Source of the DNA: an uncultured Emticicia sp.
Lineage (GTDB): Bacteria; Bacteroidota; Bacteroidia; Cytophagales; Spirosomataceae
NCBI RefSeq assembly: GCF_937903345.1
Contig: NZ_CALCZQ010000053.1
Span: 153,213 to 217,212 of the forward strand
Direction: 5' to 3'
Length of the DNA stretch: 64,000 bases
Part shown: positions 50,963 through 60,880 of the stretch, in pieces
Layout: each line of letters begins with the position of its first letter
How positions within the stretch are numbered: position 1 is the stretch's first letter
Position numbers and translations under genes: made by a program
Notes under the pieces: generated by a model
Seen by the model: only the letters and a program-made list of their open reading frames with translations
Databases searched by the model: none
What the model was told of the DNA's origin: nothing

Positions 50963-52636
50963 TTACTCCATTCTGACTTTTTCCCAAGCAACTTCACGAT
51001 ATTTTTTAAATAAAAATAGGGCCAAAGCCAATTGAATTACCATAAAAACGCCAATCACATAAGGTACTTGCATCATTAAATAGTGAATAAATCCGATGAT
51101 TCCTGTAATAAAAAAATAAGTCATATTTCTTATAAAACTTCCACCACCATTTTTCTTGATTTCAGTGGAAAATGGCAGTTCGTTGCTCATTCCGATTGAT
51201 AAGAGTAAATCAAGATTGATGATGGTTAGCATTCCAAAAAGCAAATCATCAAGTAGATTTACGCCCCAAATAACTGATAAAACTAAGCTCAACAAAAGGG
51301 TAATTGGCAAAAGAAATTTCACCATAATTGCACGCAGAGAGCCACTCAAAATTTCTCCAGGTTTTCCGATTGGGGCGAGTTCGTATAGCCACGCCGCTTT
51401 AAAATCTTCTGATTGTGAAATTTGACTTCTGATTGTGAGTAAAACCGTTCCACACAAATAAATCACTACAATTCCCATTCCCGTTGATTCTCTAAGATGC
51501 TCGATTTGCTGTACAAAACTCCCATCACCTCGCCCAGTACCAATCATAAAAACAGGATAAATAAGCAAATAGACTAACGATGGATAGATTCTAAGCTTAA
51601 ATTTTCGGTCACGAGACGTGATTTTCCATACAAATTCAAAAGTACCTCGCTCCATTGAGGTACCCGTAAAAATACTCGATAGTGTTTCTACCAAGCCTTT
51701 TTTGGAAGTTTTATTTGGTATTTTCTCTTGGCGTTTGGCAATATCCATTCCTGCAATTTTTTGGTTAAAAACGCCTGAAAAGACATTATTTACTAAGAAA
51801 ACCACTAAAAAAGGCATGGTCAAAGTCAAAAATAGAAACAAAAACTTAGTAGAATCAAACTCGTGCTTGATGATGATGTTCATGCAATTTCCCATCCAGA
51901 TTGGTGGAACGAGAAAATGCCACCAGTGTACTTTTGAATCTACGCCATTCATGAGGGCATCAAAATTGACCAATCGCCCAACCAAACGATAACCGCCCAT
52001 GAAAGTAAAGGTCAATATGATTTGAAAGGTATTGATAACGTTTCTGAGGCGTTCTTCGCTCGTAAACTGCATCAAAACCAAATAAAAAATATTAGTTAGA
52101 AAAACTATCAAAATCAAACTTAATAAACTAATTAACAGGAAAGAAATAGCTGCCAAAACTCCATATAAATGCATCGTAACGACCAAAAATGGAATAGCCA
52201 AGGCTAGCATCATTGAAAGCAAATACATTAGAATATGCGTGATACGGGCAATGAGCAACGTTCGGTCGTCGATGGGGCGAGGTAGCAAAATGGCATTATC
52301 ATTGGAATCAAGAATTACCGCCGAAAAATCGGTGATGAGGGTCATGGCCAGCATGAACATCATTACCGCAAAAATTAAAGAGTAAATGGCGATAATTGAT
52401 GCCGAAAAGTAAATAAATGCTGAAATAGCACAAGCCATTAGAAAATATAAACCCAGCATCAGAAAAAATGTACCGTTCGACTCACTTTGTTTTTTATTCC
52501 ATTGATTGAACCTTGCCCGGCGATTATCTATTTTGAGTTTTACCTCAACAATGGCCACGATTTGCTCAAAATTCACACCCAAACCTAGAAAAATTGGGCG
52601 GAGAAGAAACAATATTTTTATATAAAAATTTATCAT
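50963..52636 (-). CDS. ABC exporter membrane subunit
   Basis: A 557-residue protein with about 12 hydrophobic segments, for example around residues 55-100, 130-215 and 400-555. No ATPase motif is present. The reading frame lies 34 nt after an ABC ATPase gene of the drug/lipid-export type, so it is the permease partner. Long single permeases of this sort occur with CcmA/NatA-like ATPases. Substrate is unknown. Confidence 0.8.
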   Translation of the reverse strand: MINFYIKILFLLRPIFLGLGVNFEQIVAIVEVKLKIDNRRARFNQWNKKQSESNGTFFLMLGLYFLMACAISAFIYFSASIIAIYSLIFAVMMFMLAMTLITDFSAVILDSNDNAILLPRPIDDRTLLIARITHILMYLLSMMLALAIPFLVVTMHLYGVLAAISFLLISLLSLILIVFLTNIFYLVLMQFTSEERLRNVINTFQIILTFTFMGGYRLVGRLVNFDALMNGVDSKVHWWHFLVPPIWMGNCMNIIIKHEFDSTKFLFLFLTLTMPFLVVFLVNNVFSGVFNQKIAGMDIAKRQEKIPNKTSKKGLVETLSSIFTGTSMERGTFEFVWKITSRDRKFKLRIYPSLVYLLIYPVFMIGTGRGDGSFVQQIEHLRESTGMGIVVIYLCGTVLLTIRSQISQSEDFKAAWLYELAPIGKPGEILSGSLRAIMVKFLLPITLLLSLVLSVIWGVNLLDDLLFGMLTIINLDLLLSIGMSNELPFSTEIKKNGGGSFIRNMTYFFITGIIGFIHYLMMQVPYVIGVFMVIQLALALFLFKKYREVAWEKVRME

Positions 52637-52670
52637 TGTCTTTGCTAGGTTGTAAACCTGTCCTAGATGT

Positions 52671-53441
52671 TTATCGATTCATTACTTGGATAAATTCTTC
52701 TGCTAATTGTATGTGTTCGTTATTACCAGTCAGTTGGTTGAAAATCTGTTCGAGCGAACCTGTTTCTCTTTGTGATTTCAGCTCATCGAAAGTGCCGTTT
52801 GCAATAATTGTACCTTTATTGATAAGTACGATTCGATCAGAGATTTTCTCGACTACATCCATAATATGCGAGCTATAAAAAATGGTTTTGCCGGCATGTT
52901 TTAGTTGAGAAAGTATTTCTTTGACCAAAATCACGGCATTGGCATCGAGCCCAGAAAGTGGCTCATCTAAAAATATTACTTTTGGATTGTGCAAAATGCC
53001 TGAAATCAGCAATACTTTTTGTTTCATCCCTTTCGAGAAAGTCGTCATACGGTCGTCTCGCTGGTCGTAAAGGGCAAAAAGACGAAGCAATTCGGTAGCT
53101 TTTTCTTCGATTTGGTCAGTTTCTAATTGATACAAACTCCCCAAAAACCTCAAATATTCCATAGGTGAAAGGGTGTCGTATAAAGAAGCATTTTCGGGAA
53201 CATATCCAATTAATCTCTTGACTTCCAACGGATTAGTTTTTACATCAAATCCCATCACTTCCACGCTGCCCGCATAATCAGGAATCATTCCAATTAGGAT
53301 TTTAATTGTCGTAGATTTTCCAGCACCGTTAGGACCAATGTAGCCTATAATTTCGCCCGAGTCGACTTCTAAATTAACATCTTTCAAGACCAATGCACTT
53401 CCATACGCTTTCTGTAAATTACTGATTTTGATTGCCTTCAT
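52671..53441 (-). CDS. ABC transporter ATP-binding protein
   Basis: A 256-residue ATPase of the CcmA/NatA class. Walker A is GYIGPNGAGKSTTIK (about 32-46), the signature is FSKGMKQKVL, Walker B VIFLDEPLSGLD and the H-loop SSHIMDVVE. The absence of membrane segments and the next gene (a 12-helix permease) show a two-gene exporter. The C-terminal tail (QLTGNNEHIQLAEEFIQVMNR) is short. Confidence 0.93.
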   Translation of the reverse strand: MKAIKISNLQKAYGSALVLKDVNLEVDSGEIIGYIGPNGAGKSTTIKILIGMIPDYAGSVEVMGFDVKTNPLEVKRLIGYVPENASLYDTLSPMEYLRFLGSLYQLETDQIEEKATELLRLFALYDQRDDRMTTFSKGMKQKVLLISGILHNPKVIFLDEPLSGLDANAVILVKEILSQLKHAGKTIFYSSHIMDVVEKISDRIVLINKGTIIANGTFDELKSQRETGSLEQIFNQLTGNNEHIQLAEEFIQVMNR

Positions 53442-53840
53442 TGTTGGATTAAATAAGGTTTTGAAATAATGATGAAATGTAAAAGATGAGTATTAAATTT
53501 CCTATTTTAATGTCGATAATAGATTAAATTGAGCCTAAATATGTACATAAATGTCTAAAATGCACACCATTCTCTCCATTTAAAAAAAAATTTTTAGCGA
53601 ATGGCTTCAACAAGCCTTTCAGGTCTATAAAATCTTAAGGTTGGCCCTTGAGCAATAAAATTCTACAAAAAATCCTTGACTCGTATCATATTTTTTGGTA
53701 CGTTAGATAAAAGAAAGTTCTTTGAAAGTAAGCTACCAGAAATTAGAGGTGAGAAATAAGCATTTTTCATTCGTATAATTTTCTTCTATCATTTTGAATA
53801 TCAACAGTTTATGTAATTATTCACTTTAAATTAGTATGTT
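53442..53840. other. Intergenic region, no gene recognised
   Basis: About 400 nt between divergent genes. It is AT-rich and contains no credible reading frame, RNA gene or long repeat that I can see. It must hold the promoters of the ABC unit and of hpf, but I could not fix a clear -7 match. Confidence 0.5.
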
Positions 53841-54200
53841 ATGAAGATTCATGTGCATGCAGTCCATTTCGACATCGACCCTAAATTAGTCGGATTTATC
53901 CAAAACAAGTTAAACAAATTAGAAACCTTCTACGACAAATTTATTAGCGGTGAAGTTTTTCTGAAATTAGACAAAGGAGATAGCAACAAAGTTCACAAAA
54001 AACACATCGAAATCAAATTAAGTGTTCCAGGAAGCACCATTTTTGCAGAAGAAAAAGGCACAACGTTTGAAGAAGCCACTGATTTGGCACTTGAAGCTCT
54101 AAAATCACAAATAAAAAAATTGAAAGATAAGAGAACCGAAGTCGAACATAAAAAACGAGAGATTCCAGCAGAACAAGAAATCGTTGAAGACGATTTATGA
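53841..54200 (+). CDS. hpf: Short-form ribosome hibernation promoting factor
   Basis: A 119-residue RaiA/HPF-fold protein: beta strand MKIHVHAVHFDIDPKLVGFI, then EVFLKLDKGD, HIEIKLSVPGSTIFAEEKG and the helix FEEATDLALEALKSQIKKLKDK. It has no C-terminal dimerisation domain, so it is the short form that binds the 30S decoding region in stationary phase. The charged tail (HKKREIPAEQEIVEDDL) is not conserved in general. Confidence 0.92.
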   Translation: MKIHVHAVHFDIDPKLVGFIQNKLNKLETFYDKFISGEVFLKLDKGDSNKVHKKHIEIKLSVPGSTIFAEEKGTTFEEATDLALEALKSQIKKLKDKRTEVEHKKREIPAEQEIVEDDL

Positions 54201-54201
54201 T

Positions 54202-54246
54202 AAAAAAAGAGGGCGTAAATCAGCTGATTTACGCCCTCTTTTTTTC
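54202..54246. terminator. Perfect bidirectional terminator
   Basis: An uninterrupted palindrome centred on CAGCTG with arms AAAAAGAGGGCGTAAATCAG and its complement; A- and T-runs flank it. It separates hpf from the converging beta-propeller gene. Confidence 0.92.
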
Positions 54247-55082
54247 TACTGCTTGCGATTTACTCGATAAATCTTTCGTTGCTCATTGGTCATTACCAAA
54301 TCTGTATTGTTTACATACGCAATGGCCTCCATTTGATTTCGGCCAACTTTTAGACATGATTTTGGCTTAGAAAAATCAATTTTCTCACCTGAAATCTCAA
54401 AAATATAAATTTTTCCGTAAGAAAGTAAAGCAAATTCTTTTCCGTTTGGACTAACATCGGCTGAAGTAACAGGACTTTTTAGGAAGATACTTTGCTCAGG
54501 CAAAAGTGCATAATCGCCTTCCTTAGCGGGCAAACTGTAAAGCTTCGTTTGGTGTTTTTTTGACCAATCTTTTGAGAACAAATAGAGTTTTCCACCGAAC
54601 CAAAAAAAAGCTTCACAATCAAAAATCTTATCTTTGGCTGGAAAATAATTTTGGTCTGCGTAGTGAAAAGTTATTTTTTCGGTTTTACCGTTTCTAAACT
54701 TATAAATCGTAAGGTCCTGTCGATTTTGATTATTATTACCAAAATCTCCAACATAAATATTTCCTTTATCATCTTTGGCCAAATCTTCCCAGTCAATATT
54801 TTTGGAATCATTGACAAAAAGTGTATCAAAAACTCGGCCTTGCTCACCAATCATATAAAGTTCGGTATTGCCACCACTATCATTAATAGTCCAATAATAA
54901 TTTTCTTGCCATGCTTTAGCCAATCCTGAACTTTCGTTGATACATGTTGGCATTCGACCTGTTTGGGTAATAGTATAATCACTTTTTGCTCTGTGAAAAC
55001 CACTTTTTTGTACCTCACTGTGACAATTACAAGTAGCAATTTTTAGAGAAAATAAAAACATATAAAATTTATAAAGAAACAT
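54246..55082 (-). CDS. Exported beta-propeller-like protein
   Basis: A 278-residue protein with a hydrophobic N-terminus that may end in a lipobox-like CNC (about 18-20). Repeated four-strand blades are suggested by WTINDSGGNTELYMI, NIYVGDFGNNNQNRQDLTIY, GKLYLFSKDW and FALLSYGKIYIFEISG. The DSGG and GDFGNN turns recall a family of secreted propellers found in Bacteroidota. No enzymatic motif is seen. Confidence 0.7.
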   Translation of the reverse strand: MFLYKFYMFLFSLKIATCNCHSEVQKSGFHRAKSDYTITQTGRMPTCINESSGLAKAWQENYYWTINDSGGNTELYMIGEQGRVFDTLFVNDSKNIDWEDLAKDDKGNIYVGDFGNNNQNRQDLTIYKFRNGKTEKITFHYADQNYFPAKDKIFDCEAFFWFGGKLYLFSKDWSKKHQTKLYSLPAKEGDYALLPEQSIFLKSPVTSADVSPNGKEFALLSYGKIYIFEISGEKIDFSKPKSCLKVGRNQMEAIAYVNNTDLVMTNEQRKIYRVNRKQ

Positions 55083-55201
55083 AGCTTATGGGAGGGTTTT
55101 CTAAATCAATAAGAAAAATTTGAAATAAGCCAACAAGATAGTTAATTTTGGAAAAATCTATCTGTAAATCAACGAATTATCTCGTAAATTTTTTTAGAAA
55201 C

Positions 55202-56269
55202 ATGAAAACCTTTCAACAACCTTTTACAACTCGACTTGCTTATGTCTTGATTTCGCTGGTGATTATTACTTATGGGTTATATATGCTCAAAGATTTGCTC
55301 ATTCCGCTCACCTTTGCTGCTATTTTAGCTTTATTACTATTGCCCGTTTGTCAGCTTCTCGAAAAGTGGGGTTTTACTCGTTGGTTAGCAATTACTATTA
55401 CGATTCTAATAACGATTGGCGTATTGCTTTCACTTTTTTATTTGGTTTATATTCAAATTATGGATTTTGAGGAAATACTCCCTCAATTGACCGAAAAAGT
55501 CGAAAAACTTTACTTTGATGTGCAAATTTTCATTCGCAAAAATTTTCATATTACTCGTACACAACAAAGAGTTGAAGGCAAGAAATACTTGACAGAGTTT
55601 TTAAAAAACAATAGCGATATTTTGGGAAGTACGCTCTCGACAACAACAGGGCTTTTGGGTAACCTCACCCTTATTCCGTTATACATTTTTCTGATGTTAC
55701 TTTACCGTGATTTCATTAAGGTTTTTTTTTATAAAGCGTTTAAATCCGTAAGTAGCCACCGAGTAAATGTAGTTTTGAAAAAGATCAAAAATGTTGTGAT
55801 TGACTACATGGTTGGTTTAATAATGGTTATTGGCATAATTGGAATCTTAAATACTGTAGGACTTTCTCTGTTAGGAATTGAACATGCCATTTTCTTTGGT
55901 TTTTTGGCTTCTTTTTTGGTGCTTTTACCATACATTGGTATCGCCATTGGCTCACTTTTACCGATTCTTTTTGCATTAATTACCAAAGACAATCCACTTT
56001 ATGCAGTCGGTGTAGCTTCATTATTTGCCGCTATCCAATTTCTCGAAGGGAATTTCATAACTCCATACATTGTTGGATCAAAAGTAAGCATCAACTCAAT
56101 GGCCGCTATTATTGCTTTAATTGTTTTTAGCTCACTCTGGGGAATGAGTGGCTTGGTCCTTGCGTTGCCATTAACTGCCATCATCAAGGTAATTTTTGAT
56201 TCAGTAGAAGGGCTAAAACCATTTGGTTTCTTGCTCGGTGATGCCGACCATGCTGATGTTCCGAAGTAG
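55202..56269 (+). CDS. AI-2E family transporter (PerM-like)
   Basis: A 355-residue membrane protein with about eight helices: two pairs at the N-terminus (about 12-85), a cytosolic middle region (about 85-145) and five C-terminal helices. The conserved GxLxxIPLYI block (GNLTLIPLYIFLMLLYR) and the late FLEGNFITPYIVGSKVSINSM identify the AI-2E/PerM family. Despite the name, most members are not proven quorum-signal exporters. The ATG at 55202 (MKTFQQP) was chosen over an upstream TTG. Confidence 0.88.
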   Translation: MKTFQQPFTTRLAYVLISLVIITYGLYMLKDLLIPLTFAAILALLLLPVCQLLEKWGFTRWLAITITILITIGVLLSLFYLVYIQIMDFEEILPQLTEKVEKLYFDVQIFIRKNFHITRTQQRVEGKKYLTEFLKNNSDILGSTLSTTTGLLGNLTLIPLYIFLMLLYRDFIKVFFYKAFKSVSSHRVNVVLKKIKNVVIDYMVGLIMVIGIIGILNTVGLSLLGIEHAIFFGFLASFLVLLPYIGIAIGSLLPILFALITKDNPLYAVGVASLFAAIQFLEGNFITPYIVGSKVSINSMAAIIALIVFSSLWGMSGLVLALPLTAIIKVIFDSVEGLKPFGFLLGDADHADVPK

Positions 56270-56272
56270 ATT

Positions 56273-56318
56273 GGTTATTGGGAAATTGGTGTATTGGAGT
56301 AATGGTTATTGGGAAATT
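56273..56318. repeat. Direct repeat of a 15-mer
   Basis: GGTTATTGGGAAATT occurs at 56273-56287 and 56304-56318, 31 bp apart, in the short space after the AI-2E gene. The rest of the spacer is also made of ATTGG/CCAAT-like pieces. Confidence 0.6.
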
Positions 56319-56377
56319 AGTTTCTCGGCAACTTGCTCCAATAACAAATAACCAGTAATAAGTAAACTAATAACAAA

Positions 56378-57070
56378 TCACATCATTCCAATTTCGGTTA
56401 AGATTCTTGTAAATTCATCGCTCATGGGGGCAGAAATACGGGTATTTTCTCCTATAATTGGGTGAATAAAACTCAGCTCGCTGGCGTGAAGCAACATTGT
56501 GTTTAGACCGAAACGCTCCTCAAACATCTTATTGTGTTTGCATTCTCCGTAAGTTTTATCTCCAATCAGATAATGTCGTAATTGTGCAAAATGCCTTCTA
56601 ATTTGATGCATTCGGCCAGTTTCAGGCGTAATTTCTGCTAACGAATACCGAGAAGTCGGGTAGCGACTTACTTCAATTTCGAGTTCTATCTGTTTCAAAC
56701 ATCTGAAATGAGTAACTGCATCTTGAAGCGTGCCATTTTCTTTTGCCAATGGACGGTTAGCTGTGCCATATTCAGGCAAATAACCACGCACCAAAGCTAC
56801 GTATTTTTTGAAGGTAGCATGATTTTCAAATTGCATTTTCACGGCCTTATCGGCTTCGGGAGTAAGAGCAAAAAGCAAAACTCCCGAAGTCTTGCGGTCT
56901 ATTCGGTGGCATGGGCTCACCCAACAATTCAATTGGTCACGGAGTAATTGTAATGCAAAAACACTTTCTTCAGCAGCGATTGACGAGCGATGTACTAATA
57001 AATTATGCGGCTTGTTGATGGCTACCAAATGTTCATCTTGGTAAAGAATTGGAAGTACAGTATCTTGCAT
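56378..57070 (-). CDS. truC: RluA-family pseudouridine synthase, TruC-like
   Basis: A 230-residue enzyme converting uridine to pseudouridine in RNA. Motif I is DEHLVAINKPHNLLVH, the catalytic motif II is PCHRIDRKTSGVLLFA (catalytic Asp), and the C-terminal ETGRMHQIRRHFAQLRHYLIGDKTYG is typical of TruC, which modifies tRNA position 65. No S4 domain is present, which fits TruC and argues against RluC/RluD. The assignment to tRNA is from family resemblance. Confidence 0.88.
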   Translation of the reverse strand: MQDTVLPILYQDEHLVAINKPHNLLVHRSSIAAEESVFALQLLRDQLNCWVSPCHRIDRKTSGVLLFALTPEADKAVKMQFENHATFKKYVALVRGYLPEYGTANRPLAKENGTLQDAVTHFRCLKQIELEIEVSRYPTSRYSLAEITPETGRMHQIRRHFAQLRHYLIGDKTYGECKHNKMFEERFGLNTMLLHASELSFIHPIIGENTRISAPMSDEFTRILTEIGMM

Positions 57071-57515
57071 TTATTTTAACAGGAAATTTCGACAAAGGTA
57101 AGGAAGATTTTTTAGAGAAACGCCTGACATATTTCTTACTATTTACCAGGTAGGTTTTATTTTTTTGAGCTTATATTTGTATATAAAACCAAATACCTCT
57201 TTTTTTGCACCTACTTGATCTTGTATAATATCTGTCTTTTAATCAATATTATAATCAATGGAATTTTGGCTTGACTGTTGGGTTTAAACAATTTGCTTTT
57301 GAACACACCTATATTAATCTTATTTCTTTTTCATTTAATCTATTACTGAGTTTGAAGGTACCGCTGGTTTTGTTTCTTCATTTGGTAGGAATTTAAAGTT
57401 TGTTTAAAAAATTGTATTTTTCACAACTTTTATTTCTTTTTTTTAAATATACCATCTTCATTTCGAATTCATTATTATCGTTTTATCTTGCAACACTAAC
57501 TTACAAATTGCGTGT
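57071..57515. other. Long leader region before the purine permease gene
   Basis: A 445-nt AT-rich stretch. It holds a -7-like TATATTTG (57172-57179) but no -33 partner. I looked for a purine riboswitch core and did not find one. No RNA gene or credible reading frame was seen. Confidence 0.45.
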
Positions 57516-58823
57516 ATGACACTAAAATCTACCCTACAAACTGAAATCCTTGCGGGAGTAGCTACATTCTTGGCCACGATGTATATTATTGTTGTAAATC
57601 CTGCCATTTTGAGCCAATCTGGAATGTCATACAATGGTGTGCTTACTGCAACCGTTTTATTGTCATTCTTTTGTAGTTTGATGATGGGAATTTATGCCAA
57701 AAACCCAATTGTCGTAGCCCCAGGCATGGGCATGAATGCTTTTTTTACTTTTACTGCCGTCAAAGGCATGGGTATTTCTTGGCAAGTGGCCTTGGGAGCA
57801 GTTTTTTGGGCAGGAATTGTCTTTCTATTCTTATCAATTTTTAATGTTCGTACCCAAATCGTAAAGTCCATTCCGAAGCAGCTACGATACGCAATCTCTG
57901 CAGGAATTGGACTTTTCATTACCCTCATCGGTTTTGCCAATGCCAAGTTTATTGTTCCAAACCCAGCCACAATGATTGGAATTGCGAGTATTCACGACCC
58001 CATTATCATTACTTTTCTGCTTGGATTAGCCATCACCATTGTTTTGCTCACCAGGCAGATTCAGGGAGGAATCATAATTGGAATTTTGATCACAACTCTC
58101 ATTGCCACTCCAATTGGAAGATGGTGGGGAGATGCCTCCTCCATTAATTTTGGACAAAAAACTTTGGTTACTTGGCAAGGTATTTTTTCTGCTCCTGATT
58201 TTAGTTTGCTATTCCAGCTCGATATTATTAACTCGCTCAAAATAAGCCTATTTCCGGTAATATTTGCTTTTGTTTTTACCGACTTATTCGATAGTCTTTC
58301 TACATTTGTTGGCGTTGCAGAAGCAGCTGATTTGTATCATAAAGATGGCGAACCTCGTAATATTAAGCAATCGCTTTTGACCGATGCAGTAGCTACTACA
58401 ATGGGCGGTTTACTGGGTACAAGTCCAGGAACGGCATTCATCGAGTCGGCGGTAGGCATTAGTCAAGGCGGGCGAACAGGAGTAGTGGCTATAACAGCAG
58501 GCATTTTGTTTTTACCATTTATGTTTTTATCTCCTCTTTTGAGCATTATTCCTGCCATCGCTACCGCTCCCGCTTTGATTTTAGTTGGAGTTTTAATGAT
58601 GAAACCTGTTACAAAAATAAATTGGGATAAACTCGACGATGCCATTCCTGCATTTTTAGCTATGGTGCTAATTCCGTTCACTTATTCTATAACTCAAGGC
58701 ATCATTTGGGGGTTTTTATCATGGACAATTATTAAACTAATCAACGGAAAAGCCAAAGAGGTTTCGTGGATGCTTTTAGTAATTGATATTTTTGCAATTT
58801 GGGCATTGTATTTAGGAAATTAA
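57516..58823 (+). CDS. NCS2 purine permease (AzgA-like)
   Basis: A 435-residue transporter with about 13 helices. AzgA-type marks are GVATFLATMYIIVVNPAIL at the N-terminus, PGMGMNAFFTF, and FTDLFDSLSTFVGVAEAADL plus GTSPGTAFIESAVGISQGGRTG in the middle. These belong to the adenine/guanine/hypoxanthine proton symporters. An exported MTA/SAH nucleosidase gene follows 55 nt later, so the pair probably salvages adenine released in the periplasm. Confidence 0.92.
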   Translation: MTLKSTLQTEILAGVATFLATMYIIVVNPAILSQSGMSYNGVLTATVLLSFFCSLMMGIYAKNPIVVAPGMGMNAFFTFTAVKGMGISWQVALGAVFWAGIVFLFLSIFNVRTQIVKSIPKQLRYAISAGIGLFITLIGFANAKFIVPNPATMIGIASIHDPIIITFLLGLAITIVLLTRQIQGGIIIGILITTLIATPIGRWWGDASSINFGQKTLVTWQGIFSAPDFSLLFQLDIINSLKISLFPVIFAFVFTDLFDSLSTFVGVAEAADLYHKDGEPRNIKQSLLTDAVATTMGGLLGTSPGTAFIESAVGISQGGRTGVVAITAGILFLPFMFLSPLLSIIPAIATAPALILVGVLMMKPVTKINWDKLDDAIPAFLAMVLIPFTYSITQGIIWGFLSWTIIKLINGKAKEVSWMLLVIDIFAIWALYLGN

Positions 58824-58878
58824 ATGCACGTAACAAATTTATTCAATCATCCATTTTTTAAACTTTTATTTTACTTCA

Positions 58879-59673
58879 ATGAAAACCATATTTATATTTT
58901 TTCTTACACTCTTAGTATCAGCCACTTCGTCTGCCCAAAGAATTGCGATTTTAGGTGCAATGTCCGAAGAGGTAGAACTATTGCAATCACAGTTGAAAGG
59001 GGCTAAAGCCAAGGAAGTTTTAGGTTTTAAGTTTAAAACTGGTAAGCTAAACGGTAAAAAAGTAGTTTTGGCAGAAACTGGGATTGGGAAAGTAAACGCC
59101 AGCATTGTTACAACCTTGATTATCAGGCAATTTTCACCGAAAACAATTATTTTTACGGGTGTGGCAGGTGCAGTAAACCCAGATTTGAATCAAGGAGATA
59201 TTCTGATAGGCAAGCGTCTTTCCTATCACGATTATGGACGCCTAACCAACGATAGCTTGAAGTTCTACCCTACTCGCAATCCACTTACAAAACAGCTTAA
59301 TCCCCAGTTTTTCTTATCAGATTCTATCTTAGTTAGAATGGCAGGAGAGACCGCAAAAGGCATTGAACTCAAAAAAATAACGGCGAATTCGCCCCAACCG
59401 AGAATTTCAGTAGGAACTATCGTAACGGGCGATACATTCGTGGCTTCAAGTGTGGCTGTGGCTGGGTTTAGAAGAAATTTTCAAGCTGATGCTACCGAAA
59501 TGGAAGGAGCAGTGGTTGCACAGATTTGTTTTCAACAAAATGTACCTTTCTTAATTATCAGAAGTATCAGCGACAAAGCGAACGAAGCTGCCCCTGCCGA
59601 TTTCCAAACATTCAAAAAAGTAGCTGCCGATAACTCGGCTATTTTAGTAAAAGCAATCATTAAAAATTTATAA
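58879..59673 (+). CDS. Exported 5'-methylthioadenosine/S-adenosylhomocysteine nucleosidase-like protein
   Basis: A 264-residue nucleosidase that releases adenine from MTA, SAH or 5'-deoxyadenosine. Core motifs: IAILGAMSEEVELL, ETGIGKVNASIVTT, FTGVAGAVNPDL, GDTFVAS, TEMEGAVVAQ (ribose-binding Glu) and RSISDKANEAA (catalytic Asp). Unlike the usual cytosolic enzyme it begins with a clear signal peptide (MKTIFIFFLTLLVSATSSAQ). It should therefore act in the periplasm and supply adenine to the permease encoded just before. Confidence 0.9.
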   Translation: MKTIFIFFLTLLVSATSSAQRIAILGAMSEEVELLQSQLKGAKAKEVLGFKFKTGKLNGKKVVLAETGIGKVNASIVTTLIIRQFSPKTIIFTGVAGAVNPDLNQGDILIGKRLSYHDYGRLTNDSLKFYPTRNPLTKQLNPQFFLSDSILVRMAGETAKGIELKKITANSPQPRISVGTIVTGDTFVASSVAVAGFRRNFQADATEMEGAVVAQICFQQNVPFLIIRSISDKANEAAPADFQTFKKVAADNSAILVKAIIKNL

Positions 59674-59683
59674 AAAATATTTC

Positions 59684-60823
59684 ATGACTTACGATTTCGA
59701 CGAACTAATTGACCGTTCTAATACTGATAGCTTTAAATGGGATAAATATAAAAATCGTGATATCATACCGCTATGGGTAGCCGATATGGACTTTAAGGCC
59801 GCACCACCAATCTTAAAAGCCCTAGAAGATGTAACCAAACAAGGCGTAATCGGCTATTGGCAAGCACCCAATGAGTTAGCTGAGGTTATTGTGAAACGCC
59901 TTGAAGAACGTCATCATTGGAAAATCGAAAAAGAATGGATTGTGTATCTACCGGGGCTAGTTCCAGGGCTGACGCTCTCATGTATGGTCGTGGGCAACGA
60001 CGGCGACGAAATCATTACGACTGTACCTGTGTATGGGCCATTTATGAAAGCTCCTGAAGCAGCCAAAAAGAAACTTGTGAAGGTGCAAATGAAGCTTGAA
60101 AACAACCGTTGGACATTTGATTTTGATGCAATTCGTGCCGCAATTACACCTCGAACGCGTATGTTTATGTTGTGTAATCCGTATAATCCAGCGGGAACGG
60201 TTTTCTCGAAAAAAGAACTACAAATGTTGTCAGATATTTGTATGGAACATCAAATAATAATTTGCTCCGATGAAATTCATTGTGATTTAATTTTAGACGA
60301 AAGTAAAAAGCACATTTCGATAGCTACTTTAGGTAAGGAAACCGAAAATCAAACGATTACATTACTTTCTCCAAGTAAAACCTTCAACATTGCGGGTTTG
60401 GGATGCTCTTTTGCGGTAATTCCGAATAACGAAATTCGTACAAAACTTACCAATTTAAAATACATTGTTCAACCAATGCCTTCTGCTTATGCCTATCAAG
60501 CGGCACTTTCGGCTTATCGAGATTGTGATGAATGGCACATGCAATTATTGGCATATTTACGCAAAAACCATGATTATGTTTTACACGAAATGAACGCCAT
60601 AACAGGCTTTAGTATGACCCCTCTCGAATCTACCTATTTAGCGTGGATTGATACACGTGATAATGGTAAGGATAACATTGCCGTTGTACTCGAAAACGCA
60701 GGTGTTGGCGTTTCAGAAGGTGGATTTTTCTTTGATGGAAAAGGCTATATTCGCCTAAATTTTGGTACCCAAATGCAAAGACTGGAAACCGCGATCTCGC
60801 GAATGAGAAAAGTACTTTGTTGA
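59684..60823 (+). CDS. PatB/MalY-type C-S lyase (PLP-dependent)
   Basis: A 379-residue fold-type I PLP enzyme. Marks: PLWVADMDFKAAPPI, GYWQAP, LPGLVPGL, CNPYNPAGTVF, CSDEIHCDLIL (PLP pyridine Asp) and LLSPSKTFNIAGL with the Schiff-base Lys. This is the cystathionine beta-lyase subgroup, which splits cystathionine or cysteine conjugates into pyruvate, ammonia and a thiol. It lies 10 nt after the nucleosidase, so the two likely share an operon for methionine-cycle by-products. Confidence 0.92.
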   Translation: MTYDFDELIDRSNTDSFKWDKYKNRDIIPLWVADMDFKAAPPILKALEDVTKQGVIGYWQAPNELAEVIVKRLEERHHWKIEKEWIVYLPGLVPGLTLSCMVVGNDGDEIITTVPVYGPFMKAPEAAKKKLVKVQMKLENNRWTFDFDAIRAAITPRTRMFMLCNPYNPAGTVFSKKELQMLSDICMEHQIIICSDEIHCDLILDESKKHISIATLGKETENQTITLLSPSKTFNIAGLGCSFAVIPNNEIRTKLTNLKYIVQPMPSAYAYQAALSAYRDCDEWHMQLLAYLRKNHDYVLHEMNAITGFSMTPLESTYLAWIDTRDNGKDNIAVVLENAGVGVSEGGFFFDGKGYIRLNFGTQMQRLETAISRMRKVLC

Positions 60824-60880
60824 TTTTAGATTTACAAATGTAACCCAATTGCAAAGCATCAAATCTCTTACAATTTTTTA

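Noticed and set aside
57071..57515. Purine riboswitch before the NCS2 permease
   Set aside because: The long leader and purine transporter made this plausible, but I found no conserved purine-riboswitch core or matching three-stem layout.
59684..60823. Ordinary aminotransferase for amino-acid synthesis
   Set aside because: The N-terminal WVADMDF and GYWQAP motifs are specific for the PatB/MalY C-S lyase group rather than for aspartate-type aminotransferases.
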